From Vulcanisaeta distributa JCM 11213 (GTDB taxonomy: Archaea; Thermoproteota; Thermoprotei; Thermoproteales; Thermocladiaceae), in the NCBI GenBank assembly GCA_001316125.1, contig BBCS01000002.1, positions 1-64,000 on the forward strand: a stretch of 64,000 nucleotides of DNA, read 5' to 3'. The translations under genes and the position numbers were made by a program. Below, piece after piece: positions 30,667 to 40,024 of this stretch. Below the pieces are notes generated by a model. The model was given only the letters and a program-made list of their open reading frames with translations. It ran no database searches and was not told the origin of the DNA. Numbering within the stretch: the stretch's first letter is position 1; each line of letters opens with the position of its first letter.

Positions 30667-30676
30667 TTTAAATATT
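30667..30676 (+). promoter_or_regulatory. TATA-like promoter of the metallophosphoesterase gene
   Basis: TTTAAATATT is centred about 25 bases upstream of GTG 30696. The spacing decides for this GTG over a TTG 21 bases upstream in the same frame. Confidence 0.5.
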
Positions 30677-30695
30677 GTTTAAAACGGGCATCTTC

Positions 30696-31701
30696 GTGGG
30701 TAGATTAAGAATTTTGCTTGTTTCGGATCTTCATGGTTCAAGTGTGGCATATGGCAAGTTATCCAATGCCATTAAATTCTATAAGGCCGATATAGTGGTC
30801 TTTGCGGGTGACCTTACGGGTAAGGCCTTAGTGCCTATTATTCGGGATGATGGATCCTTCAGCTTGGTTCTGGCGTTAGTAAGTATGTGGTTAATGTCTT
30901 TGGCGATGTTAAGGCCGTGGATGGTAAGGATCTCGATAAGGTAATTAGGGAGTTGAGGGGGTAGGGGGTTACTACCCATTCGTTACTGATAAGGCTGGCT
31001 ATGAAGAATTAGCTAGTAATAGGGATAGGGTTAGGGAAACCTTCGTTAAGCTCATGGTCAATGCCCTAGAGGAGGACCTGGGCAAGGTTGTTGCGAAATA
31101 TAGGGAGGCCGGTGTTAAGCTATTGATAATGCCCGGTAATGATGATTATCCAGAGATTGCAGATTATGTGAAGAAGCAAGCCTCTGACGTGTTAATACCG
31201 ATTGATGAGGACGTCGTTGAGATAAATGGCTATTACTTCCTAGGCTTTGGATACTCAACACCAACACCCTGGAACACACCCAGGGAGGTTAGTGAGGAGG
31301 AGCTTAGGGCGAGGGTTGAGGGGGTTAATAAGGGGTATTGATCAATCAAGGCTCAATAAATTAATTATGGTCATTCATGACCCACCGTATAACACTCTCA
31401 TTGACCAAGCCTACCAACTAAGTAAGGACTTCAAGCCCGTGATTAGGGGGGGTGGTGAGGTTTTGAGGATGCACGTTGGTAGTAAGTCGGTGAGGGCTTT
31501 GATTGAGGAGTACTCACCGTTAATGGGTATGCATGGGCATATACATGAGGCGCCTGGCATCGACTACGTTAAGAGTAATGTGGGTGCCAAGTGCCCGTCA
31601 TTAACGCAGGCAGCGAGTACTCAGAGGGCGTGCTTAGGATGGTTTACCTAATCATTGAGGATAATAAATTGAAGAATTACTTCCTGCTCAGGGGGGGCTA
31701 G
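30696..31701 (+). CDS. Metallophosphoesterase, frameshifts
   Basis: Calcineurin-like phosphoesterase. The metal-binding motifs are in the canonical order: LLVSDLHGS (D-x-H), VVFAGDLTG (GDxxG), IMPGNDD (GNxD/E), MVIHDPPYNT (first metal His) and MGMHGHIHEAPG (GHxH). Frame breaks lie near 30870, 30963, 31330 and 31600. Reconstructed length is about 330 residues. The start is GTG 30696, supported by a TATA box 25 bases upstream. The stop is TAG 31699-31701. The substrate is unknown: archaeal members include phosphodiesterases and protein or nucleotide phosphatases. It is followed 38 bases later by an inositol-phosphatase-like gene with its own promoter. Confidence 0.78.
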
Positions 31702-31707
31702 GTAGGA

Positions 31708-31716
31708 TTTTTAAAT
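31708..31716 (+). promoter_or_regulatory. TATA-like promoter of the inositol-monophosphatase-like gene
   Basis: TTTTTAAAT is centred about 28 bases upstream of GTG 31740, consistent with leaderless initiation. Confidence 0.5.
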
Positions 31717-31739
31717 AGAGTAATCGAGAGTGACCCAAC

Positions 31740-32576
31740 GTGGAAGTTAACCTGGAGTCACTAATTAAGGACCTAGCCACTAAGGCGGGTTCCTTTGTTA
31801 GGTCTAAGGCTAACGATATGAGTTATAGGCAAATAATGAAGAGGGGGGGCTCGACGGATGTTTCACGGCGTATCGACCTGGAAGTCGAGGATATAATAAT
31901 CAAGGGAATTGAGGAGGAGGGTTTAAGGGCTGTGATAAACACCGAGGAAAGGGGTTTAGTAAGAGTTGGTGATGGCGAACCTGAATACGCATTCATAATT
32001 GATCCGCTGGATGGCTCGTTAAATTTCGTGTTGGGTATACCGTTCTACTCGATATCGATCGCGGCTGGTAAGTACGGTAACCCATTAAGATTCAGCGACT
32101 TAACGGATGGCATTGTCTACTATATTGCGAAAGACACACTATACTACGGCGGTTCAGGAGGTGTTGAGTTTAGGGGGGGTGATGATCTTGGGGATCTTAG
32201 TGAGGATATTGATAGGCCCGTCATATCGCTTTATCTTGAGCCTGATGCAGACGAGAGGTTAATGCGGGGGGGCTTAAGGCCGTTTATGATAGATTTGGTA
32301 GATTTAAGATTAGGAGCTTGGTGCGGCGAGCCTTGAGATGGTCATGGCATCGATTGGTAGGTTCCTCGCCTTCATGGACCTCAGGAATAGGCTTAGGATA
32401 TTTGATGTTGCCGGTGCTACGTGATTTCCAGAGCGATGAAGGTTAATGCATATACGCTTAGTGGTGGTGAGTTGGGTAGCGAGTTAGTGAGTAGTGATAG
32501 GAAGTTTAGCCTAATCGTTAGTAAGAATGGTGATTTCATTAGGAGTTTTCTTGATTTATTGGGGGGGGTTAAGTGA
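31740..32576 (+). CDS. Inositol monophosphatase/fructose-bisphosphatase-like enzyme, frameshifts
   Basis: Li-sensitive phosphatase superfamily. It has the metal-binding Glu in NTEERG, the core IIDPLDGSLNFVLGIPFYSISIA (DPxDG motif) and, after a frame change near 32325, GAASLEMVMASIGRFLAFMDL. The C-terminal metal motif is IFDVAGATC, with an extra change near 32420. Reconstructed length is about 278 residues. In archaea such enzymes hydrolyse inositol-1-phosphate, fructose-1,6-bisphosphate or both, and sequence alone does not decide between them. The GTG start follows a TATA-like box by about 28 bases. Confidence 0.78.
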
Positions 32577-32639
32577 AAGTTTTGTTGTTCTAATTAGTTA
32601 ATTAATTAGGAGGGGGGGTTAAATAGGCGTTTACTTAAC

Positions 32640-32873
32640 GTGAAGCTGATGAGGATCAGACTAAACCTGGATTGCCCAAGGTGTGGTGGCGCATTGTTTA
32701 TGGAGGAGGATGATAAAAGCGTCAGTGTTTACTGTATTAGGTGCGGCCTTAAGGTTAGTTGGAAGTTGCGTGATGCAGCCAGGAGAGCCATTAAGAATAT
32801 TGATGGTTCATTAATATTTGATTGGAATTCTGTGATTGATGAGTTATACCTTGAACTTGCCATTAATCATTGA
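32640..32873 (+). CDS. Small zinc-ribbon protein, 77 residues
   Basis: Two CxxC knuckles (CPRCGG near residue 12 and CIRCG near residue 32) form a probable zinc ribbon, followed by a basic helix (KLRDAARRAIKNI) and an acidic tail. Start GTG 32640 follows a TTAAATAG element. It could be a transcription-associated or RNA-binding zinc protein; no family is recognised with confidence. It lies 81 bases upstream of a SWIM zinc-finger gene in the same direction. Confidence 0.6.
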   Translation: MKLMRIRLNLDCPRCGGALFMEEDDKSVSVYCIRCGLKVSWKLRDAARRAIKNIDGSLIFDWNSVIDELYLELAINH

Positions 32874-32954
32874 ATGAGTAATACTCAATTCACGAATTAG
32901 AAAGATTAATTTAAGCCAATTCGAATTCACTATGAAATTCCCTGGTGATTAATT

Positions 32955-33350
32955 TTGGCTGAGGAATTAACGCCTCAGTTAAGTAAGAGGTTAAAGGAGT
33001 GGTTGCTGGAATTAGCCGATAAACTTAATTGGAGGGTTGATAAGGTCCTGGACTCGTATAGGTTAGCCCAGCGTTCAGAGATAATTGACATTAGGGATGA
33101 CGGTAAGTCAATAAATGGCATTAGACTTAAGGTTCCCTCAGAGACTAGGGATGACACGTATTACTACGTGTCCGTTGGCCCATATGGCGCAAAGTGCACC
33201 TGCGAGGCGTCGGTAATTAGGGGGGGTGAGGTTTGTAAACACATAGTTGCTGGTCTCGTAATGTGGAATATGCTTAGCGTTATTAAGTACGGTAGGTGGC
33301 TCGACATTAATGAGTTAGAATGGCTGAAGCAAACCCAGGGCAATAAATAA
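32955..33350 (+). CDS. SWIM zinc-finger protein, 131 residues
   Basis: The protein has a SWIM-type motif, CTCEASVIRGGEVCKHIVAG (C-x-C then C-x-H), preceded by a helical region and a beta segment (YYYVSVGPYGAKC). SWIM domains bind nucleic acid or proteins. Archaeal small SWIM proteins are often associated with recombination and RadA paralogs, but no such gene is adjacent. A G7 run inside the motif adds one Gly between the zinc ligands. The frame is intact. Confidence 0.65.
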   Translation: MAEELTPQLSKRLKEWLLELADKLNWRVDKVLDSYRLAQRSEIIDIRDDGKSINGIRLKVPSETRDDTYYYVSVGPYGAKCTCEASVIRGGEVCKHIVAGLVMWNMLSVIKYGRWLDINELEWLKQTQGNK

Positions 33351-33509
33351 CTAGGTTTGTCATTTATTGGGGTAGATACTTAGTGTAAAAGTTTTATACA
33401 TTAATAATAGCGTGACAATTCCCATGAGGAGATTAATGCATTATACCGCTGGTCATAAGTACTAATTAGTCTTTAAAAAGATACCTTAAGGAAATATTAT
33501 TGATTAAAT

Positions 33510-34203
33510 ATGACCTGGAAGAAATACTTATCATTGGCAATAATTCTTTCTATCACAATACTAATAACTCATTACGCACTTTCAGAAAGTACCTACGTCA
33601 TTACGTCCTCAGCAACGCCGCCACCATCATCATACCTCTTCATAAATATAACGGCGCCAAACTACGCAACCTGGACCATATACGCCAATGCATCCAACGG
33701 TTGGTATGCGTATTACCAAGGGAGTGGTTCTCAAGCCTTTGGGCCTGCGTATGTTGGTGAACCAGGTACTACGGTTACCTTCAACGTAACATCAACATCA
33801 GGCTGTGAATATCCATCAATCACCTACGAACCATCAAGCAGCATAACATTATCGGAGGGTGCTAATTACGAATACATAACAATTGAGTGCGTTCCCTACG
33901 TTAACGCCACAGTAAACGTAACAAGTGGGGGAGGCATAATAGCAATACTTAGTACGCCAGGCTTCATAACGAATCAATCATTAATTATTAATGGACCGAC
34001 TACACAATCATTAATCCTACCCATGAACACCACATTATTCATAGTGGCATGGCCATTCTACGGATACACCTAGAGGGCATCTACGTCAATGGCACAGCCA
34101 TAAACTACACAGAGACCCCGTACGCTCATTCCACGCCGAGGTATTAATCTCATCAAACCTAACAATTACCGTGGAGTTCACAAGCACAACCAGTAACTCA
34201 TAA
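33510..34203 (+). CDS. Secreted or membrane-anchored Ser/Thr-rich protein, frameshift near the end
   Basis: No known family is recognised. An N-terminal signal or anchor (KKYLSLAIILSITILITHYAL, split here as a basic start and hydrophobic core) is followed by a beta-rich extracellular region full of N-x-S/T sites (NIT, NAS, NVT, NTT). The frame ends in GYT at 34073, but another frame continues LEGIYVNGTAINY and later VEFTSTTSNS to a TAA at 34203, so one or two bases are probably lost near 34070 and 34125. The PEGA-like pattern (NVTSGGGIIAI...GF) suggests a surface beta-sandwich protein. Confidence 0.55.
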
Positions 34204-34231
34204 TGCGTATCACCACATTAAATAAGTTTAA

Positions 34232-34564
34232 TCAAACGTTCAATTTACTCAATACCCTATCCACATTATTAATTATTAACAATATATCCTCCCTAGCCTC
34301 ATCATCAGTCCTATACTGACTTAGAACGTCCTCCCTATCAAGTCCATTGTATTGATACTGATGAAAATGCAGGGCAATTGATACTAAGTAATGAATTTCC
34401 TCGCTAATTAACGCCGACAACCCAAGCATGTAGTTAATCGGCATTAAGGCTATGACCCAATAAACCCTATCGACAGTTTTACTGCCCTTAATCCTTACCT
34501 TACCTGGATTTACTACAATTGACTTAACACTGTTCTCTTTAACGAATTCTCTCGATTCGTTCAC
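34232..34564 (-). CDS. Hypothetical protein, 110 residues
   Basis: Not recognised. The intact frame has a lysine/arginine-rich beta N-terminus (VKSIVVNPGKVRIKGSKTVDRVYW), a hydrophobic central helix (VIALMPINYMLGLSALI) and an acidic helical C-terminus (DDEAREDILLIINNVDRVLS). The codon pattern resembles its neighbours and there are no G7 runs. It is convergent with the secreted protein gene (28-base gap) and divergent from a methyltransferase gene. Confidence 0.5.
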   Translation of the reverse strand: MNESREFVKENSVKSIVVNPGKVRIKGSKTVDRVYWVIALMPINYMLGLSALISEEIHYLVSIALHFHQYQYNGLDREDVLSQYRTDDEAREDILLIINNVDRVLSKLNV

Positions 34565-34662
34565 GAAGTGATCACGCCCATCTTATCCTTAGTTACCATC
34601 ATCAATAATGATGTCCCAATTGACTTAATAAGGGGGGGCTACTGCGTATTACCTGGGTCTTA

Positions 34663-35324
34663 ATGGAGAGGTTGAGAGACGTTATGGAGGCTTACGAAGC
34701 CATATCCAGGGCTTACCCAGGGACCGGGAGGGTGGGACTTTAGCCAAGGCATTACTTAATGAGATTAGTGATATAATTAAGGACCTAGTACCACATTTAG
34801 TGCTAGATATCGGCCCTGGGGCTGGGGATAACCTGAGGATTCTAAGGTCCTTTCTCAGTTATTCGTTCTACATTGGTTGTGAGTTGAGCATGGGCATGAT
34901 AAGGGCCTCTAAGGAAAATATTAAGTGGATTAATTGCTCGGGTACGCACATACCAATCAAACCAGGGTCTGCGGACCTTGTCATATCAATAGCCGCACTA
35001 CATCATATACCAAGGTCCCTAATAGATGATGTTTTACGTGGGGGGGCTCGTGAAGTATTAAGACCTGGAGGCTTGTTTATTGCCACGGTGTGGGGGGGTT
35101 GTAATGAAGCAACGCTTAAGAGGTTGAGACCCATTGGCGATTGTGAGGGCTACATTACCTGGAGTTATGGCGTAAACAAGGGCGTTTCTAGGTACTACAG
35201 GCTTTATAGGGAGGGTGAGCTAGAGAGTGAGGTTTCAAGCGCGGGGGGGTTTACCGTTATTAAGGGTGGGGGGGTCATTAGGATTGGCAGCTTTATTAAT
35301 TATTACATAGTTTCGCGTAGGTAG
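34663..35324 (+). CDS. SAM-dependent methyltransferase, Trm9-like, one frameshift
   Basis: The start region MERLRDVMEAYEAISRAYPGT leads, after one missing G near 34737, into LAKALLNEI, then the SAM motif LVLDIGPGAGDN, ELSMGMIRASKENI, DLVISIAALHHIPRSLIDDVL and EVLRPGGLFIATVW. The ALHHI and GGLFIATVW blocks resemble the Trm9/TrmBL wobble-uridine methyltransferase group, so a tRNA substrate is plausible but unproven. Length is about 220 residues. G7 runs add glycines after DVLR and in ATVWGG. Confidence 0.65.
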
Positions 35325-35386
35325 GTATATAGTCAATATATGGGCAATACTTTATTCCTCTCGGTCTAAATCTACATGATTTAGTA

Positions 35387-37062
35387 ATGAGTTCTCAGTA
35401 CTATGACTATCAGTTAACGCTGGATAAAATAATACGTAGAGCAGCATCGCTATACCCAGACACAGAGATTGTCTATGCACCACCCAATGGCCAGGTAATA
35501 AGGTCAAACTATGCTAATGAGTGGGATAGAATACAGAGGCTTGGCTCCGTACTTGAGGAGCTGGGGGGGGTAAAACCTGGCGAGCCTGGTAAGTTCGGCA
35601 GTAGAGTTGCGGTGCTTGATTGGAACACCATTAGGCATTACGAGCTTTACTTCGGCATACCAATGTACGGCGCCGTACTGCACACGGTTAATGTACTATT
35701 AGCTCCTGAGGACATCATATACACATTACTCCAGGCGCAGGACGAGGTTTTATTCATAAACGAGGACTTCATACCCCCTAGCCAGGGTAGCGGTATCACT
35801 CGTGAAGACCATAAGGAAGGTGGTTATAATGAGCGAAAAGACCGAACATGGCGAGGTAAGCTTCGATGGAGCCGAGGTTTACTGGTATGAGGACCTTATC
35901 AAAAACGCAAGGCCCTACAACTTCCCGGAGCTTAGTGAGAATACCGTGGCTACGATGATGTTCACATCAGGGACAACGGGTAGGCCTAAGGGTACTTACT
36001 TCACCCATAGGCAATTGGTGCTTCATACAATGTCCGTTGCCCTATCAATAACTGCACCGCCAATAAATGCTAGTATTTACGATGTTGCAATGCCCCTAGT
36101 GCCCATGTTCCACGTCCACGCATGGGGGCTTGCCCTACATAGCCACGTTAACGGGTATCAAGCAAGTCTACCCTGGGAGGTTTGAGTGGGGGGGTTGGAT
36201 ATTGAGGTTAATAAGGGATGAGGGTGTGACCATAGTTAATGGTGTGCCGACAATCCTATACAACTTGCTTTATCATCCTGACTCGCCTAAGTATGACCTT
36301 AAGGGACTAAAGTTTATAGTTGGTGGTGCAGCACTACCAAGGGGCTTACTTGAGGAGGCGGGTAGGAGGGGGGGATACACGTGGTTCAGGGATTCGGCCT
36401 AACGGAGACGGCCCCCCGTCATCCTCCTGTCAATGGAGAAGCCGAAAATGAGGAATTGGCCTGAAGATAGAAAGAGGGAGTTGGTACTCAGCGCTGGTTT
36501 ACCAATACCATTAGTGGATATTAGGGTCGTTGATGAGCATGGTAGGGACGTACCCAGGGATAGTAAAACTATGGGCGAGCTGGTGGTTAGGGCCCCATGG
36601 ATAGCTAGGGAATACCTAAATGATCCTGAGAAGACGAGGAATGCCTGGCGTGATAATTGGTTCCACACGGACGACATAGCTGTTTGGGATGAGGAGGGCT
36701 ACGTATGGATCATGGACAGGGCTAAGGATGTTATTAAGAGTGGTGGTGAGTGGATATCAAGCACGAGACTTGAGGACTTAATAAGCACGCACCCAGCGGT
36801 TTACGAGGTGGCGGTTATCGGTGTTCCTCATCCGAAGTGGGGGGGTGAGAGGCCCGTGGCCATTGTCGTGCCAAAGCCCGGGCAAAGAGTCGCTGAAGAC
36901 GACATCAAGAACTACCTAATGAGCTTAGTTAATGAGGGTAAAATGCCCAAGTGGTGGATACCAGACAAGGTAGTGATTGTCGAGTCCGAATTACCTAAAA
37001 CAAGCACTGGCAAGGTGGATAAGAAGGTGCTTAAGGAGAGGTTTCAAGTAACCCTAAAATAA
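35387..37062 (+). CDS. AMP-forming acyl-CoA ligase, frameshifts
   Basis: Activates a carboxylic acid to its CoA thioester. The adenylate-forming motifs are present in order: the P-loop MMFTSGTTGRPKG, FHVHAWG (A4), GYGLTETAP (A5, across a break near 36400), WFHTDDIAVWDEEGYVWIMDRAKDVIKSGGEWIS (A7-A8) and the catalytic Lys motif PKTSTGKVDKK. Frame breaks lie near 35780, 36150 and 36400. Reconstructed length is about 555 residues, of the medium/long-chain FadD type. It opens the acyl-CoA island. The chain-length preference cannot be read from sequence. Confidence 0.88.
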
Positions 37063-37083
37063 TAGGTAATACTTAAGTTAATC

Positions 37084-37664
37084 GTGGAGGTTTACATAAT
37101 AAGGGTTTGTCAAATAGTTATTTAACAAGTGATGGCGTATTAATAGATGCGGGTGTGAAGGCTGCTGAGGTGGCTAGGGTTGCCAGGGAGCATGGTATTG
37201 ACATTAAGTACTTATTCATTACTCATTATCATGTTGATCACACGAGGTACGCATACGACATAGTTAAGGCATTCAATTGTAAGGTGATTGCGTCATTACC
37301 CGAGTCGGGAATTATTGAAGGTAGGGAGAGACCTAAGGCCGCGGGCTTCCTTCAATCAGTTATCTTAACGTTCATGAATGTTAAACCTGTGAGTGTTGAT
37401 GTTAAGGTTGTTGATGATGTTATTGAAGGTTATAAGGTCATATACGCACCTAGTCACACGCTCGGTAGCACAGCCTATTTCAGGGATGGAGTATTATTCA
37501 GCGTGGATGCGGTTGTTGAGCATGGAGGTAAACCGGCGTTACCGCCGAGGGGGGGGTTCACGTTAGATATTGGTGAGGCTCTGAGAAGCTTCAATAAGTT
37601 GCTTAGTCTGAAGCTGAGGATTATCTATCCAGGTCATGGAAGCTCAATAGGCTTAGGCACTTAA
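37084..37664 (+). CDS. Metallo-beta-lactamase-fold hydrolase, frameshift at the start
   Basis: The zinc-binding HYHVDH motif sits in FITHYHVDHTRYAYD, followed by YAPSHTLGSTAYF (second His), FSVDAVVEHG (Asp) and IIYPGHGSS (last His). The frame from 37107 has no good start codon. Restoring one T near 37106 joins it to GTG 37084 (MEVYIIRVLSNSYL), which gives the usual N-terminal strand, and TACTTAAG lies upstream. Length is about 194 residues, glyoxalase-II-like. In an acyl-CoA cluster it may hydrolyse a thioester, but the substrate is unknown. Convergent with the amidohydrolase gene, ends overlapping by 12 bases. Confidence 0.75.
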
Positions 37665-38587
37665 ACTCTCGTTAGTTCTAAATCCGTGATACTTAAATAA
37701 CTCAAGTGCATTGTTCATCATTATCATTTCCTTATCAACATCGCCAATGCTATCACTACCCTCAACGCACTTAACATCGCTAACTAAATCCCTAAACCTC
37801 CTATATGGGTAGCCACTGCCAAATAAGATCCTGTCCGGGCCCAACGCATTTAATACAGACCTTGCGGATTCATCGTTAAATAGGTAACAATTAATTCCGG
37901 AGGTGCTTAGGTAGGTATTGTCGTACTTCCTCATTACCCTGAAAACCTCCCTAATCCAAAGCCCAAACCTCTCAGGTGGTGTTCCAAGGCCATTAATCAC
38001 CATGTAAGGCCTAAACTCATCGAGAACCTCGGCTAGGTTCCTAGGCATTACATGCGTTATTATTCTCTCATCAACGTCCTTAGGCATTCCTAAATGCATT
38101 ACAATCAACACATTATTCTTCTCGGCATACTCCATCAACTGCTTAAAGGCTGGGCTTGTGGCTGGGTTGAAGAATTGAAGTGTTGGGGGGGAGACGAAAA
38201 CGCCCCTAAGGCCGAGGTGCTCCATCTCCTTAATCTTCTGCCTAACGTACTTACCACCGAAGCTTGGGTTTATGCTCGAGAATGGTATAAAGAAGTTGCT
38301 AACCCCCTCCTTAAAGACCTCATACCAAAGCTTCATGTTATCAATCATGTACTCAGGCCATTTACTGATTAGGTCGTAAACCTCCCTAATCACGGACTTA
38401 ACATCGACGTACATACCAAGTCCCTAGCTAGCTTGTACAGGCCATTAAGGGTTAAACTAAGTGTTGGGTCTATATCGATTGGGTAGAGCGTTGAGGCAAT
38501 TGCGCCAGCACCATGAAGTCTATTCCTTAATCGCCTAAGTTCTGCGGCTGGATGTACGTGAAAATCAATAAAGTAATAATCTGGCAT
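37653..38587 (-). CDS. Amidohydrolase-2 family (TIM-barrel) enzyme, one frameshift
   Basis: The N-terminal metal motif FIDFHVHP is followed after a break near 38410 by NFFIPFSSINPSFGGKYV, the barrel strand GLRGVFVSPPTLQFFNPA, VLIVMHLGMP (metal His), and the C-terminal DRILFGSGYPYRRFRDL (catalytic Asp region; usually GSDYP). The family includes ACMSD-type decarboxylases and lactonases, frequently found in aromatic or carboxylate degradation clusters. Length is about 312 residues. Gly in place of Asp in GSGYP is odd and may alter metal binding. It lies between the MBL-fold gene and the crotonase genes. Confidence 0.72.
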
Positions 38588-38691
38588 TGATAGTAATAGT
38601 ATTAACCACTATTTAAAAATAATACACCGCATTTTAACTTATGAACACAAAGTTAATTATTTAATAATTTCATTTTAAGTACGTAAAATGA

Positions 38692-39472
38692 TCAGTAACC
38701 AACGAACTTAGGTCTTCTCTTCTCGAGAAATGCGGAGACACCCTCAACAAAGTCATGCGTGTTACCTAGCTCACCCTGTAGCTTTGCCTCTGTGATTAGG
38801 AATTGATCAAAATCCTTAAACAAAGCCTCATTAATTAATCTCTTGCCATATGAGTACGCCTTAAATGGCCCCCCCTGAACGATCTCATTAGCGAGCCTAA
38901 TAGCCTCACCTAATGGGTCATCAACAACCTTAACGAGACCCATGGCCTCCGCCTCCTCAGCCGTAAACTCACCACCAATGAGTAAGTACCTCAGCGCCTT
39001 AGCGCCGGCTAATCTAGCCATCATAAGAGTCAACCCAGTGTCTGGTACTAGGCCTATATTTTGGAACGCCATAACAAACCTAGTATTCCTCGAGGCAAAG
39101 GCAAGGTCGCATGCGATGGCAAGGCTAATGCCAGCACCTGCAACTACTCCATTAATTGCGGCAATAAATAATTTATCACTAAATCTTATTTCCCTAAGTA
39201 TTAGGTGGAAGGAGTTCCTAAGTTCATCCTCAAGATTAACGGATCCAGGACCACTTGGTTTAACAGATATATCAGCACCTGCTGAAAAGGCTCTACCAGC
39301 ACCCGTCAATATACCAACTCTTACCTGGATCCGCATTAAACCTATGCAGGGCGTCGAGTAGCTCAGCCTAAGCTCGGGCCCTAAAGCATTGAGTCTTTCC
39401 GGCCTATTGAGTGTGAAGATCGTTATAGGCCCCCCTATCATCAACAATTACATACTTATACATATCAATCAC
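38692..39472 (-). CDS. Enoyl-CoA hydratase/isomerase (crotonase), frameshift near the N-terminus
   Basis: Crotonase fold acting on a CoA thioester. It has ITIFTLNRPERLNAL, the oxyanion-hole motifs GAGRAFSAGADI and AAINGVVAGAGISLAIACDLAFAS, then NIGLVPDTGLT and a C-terminal EKRRPKFVGY. The second catalytic position has Asp (VPDTG) as in PaaG-type isomerases, so ring or double-bond isomerisation is possible. A run of six C near 39434 (five would keep the frame) separates the start GTG 39472 (IDMYKYVIVDDRG) from the rest. A second irregularity near 39345 disturbs the LxxAL helix. It overlaps the stop of the DUF35 gene. Confidence 0.82.
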
Positions 39473-40024
39473 TCATTGCTCTGCAGGCACGAATTCATAC
39501 GTTAAGTAGCCCTCGGGCTCTCTCCTAACAACCTGAAGCTTAACCTTCATACCAACCCTAACCTTCTTGGGATCATCAACCCTTAACCAAGCCAGCACGT
39601 TAAAGCCCTCCCTCATCCTAGCAATAGCCACTATATAATCGGGGTAGTGTGAGTATGTTAGTGGTTTCGTGTTTATTATGGTGTACGTTAGCAACTCACC
39701 CTCACCACTAATCTCAACCCAATCCATATCACTGGCCTTACAATACGGGCAATCAGCCTGGGGCGGGAAGTAATACCTACCACACCTCCTGCACCTCGTT
39801 GCATACACCTTACCCTCCCTCAAGCCCTCGAAGAACTTCCTAATCCTCTCAACACTGATTGAATACCTAAGTCTCAACTCCCTGACATCATACCACAGAC
39901 TATACTGACCCTTTTCATCAGGGGCTATGGGCAACCCCCCCGTGGCCTTGACGACATCACTCAACTGCTTAATGGATTGCCTCCAAAACTCCTCATACTT
40001 AGCCTCCATCGACATCACCATCAC
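39473..40024 (-). CDS. DUF35 acyl-CoA-binding OB-fold/zinc-ribbon protein
   Basis: The intact 183-residue protein has a rubredoxin-like zinc ribbon (CRRCGRYYFPPQADCPYC) followed by an OB fold (GELLTYTIINTKP, VLAWLRVDD, GMKVKLQVVRREPEGY). It is the usual small partner of archaeal thiolases, channelling acyl-CoA and CoA between active sites. Its start overlaps the stop of the thiolase gene by 4 bases, which supports a complex with that thiolase. The N-terminal extension (residues 1-60) is longer than in the smallest members. Confidence 0.85.
   Translation of the reverse strand: MMVMSMEAKYEEFWRQSIKQLSDVVKATGGLPIAPDEKGQYSLWYDVRELRLRYSISVERIRKFFEGLREGKVYATRCRRCGRYYFPPQADCPYCKASDMDWVEISGEGELLTYTIINTKPLTYSHYPDYIVAIARMREGFNVLAWLRVDDPKKVRVGMKVKLQVVRREPEGYLTYEFVPAEQ

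Larger units (their letters stand above)
30266..30695. other. 430-base AT-rich intergenic stretch
   Basis: No intact gene is seen. The stretch is very AT-rich and holds repeated ATTTAATTATTT motifs (about 30556 and 30612), the TATA box of the metallophosphoesterase gene at its right end (about 30667-30676), and on the minus strand a 34-codon open segment with a Walker B-like motif, listed separately. Confidence 0.6.
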
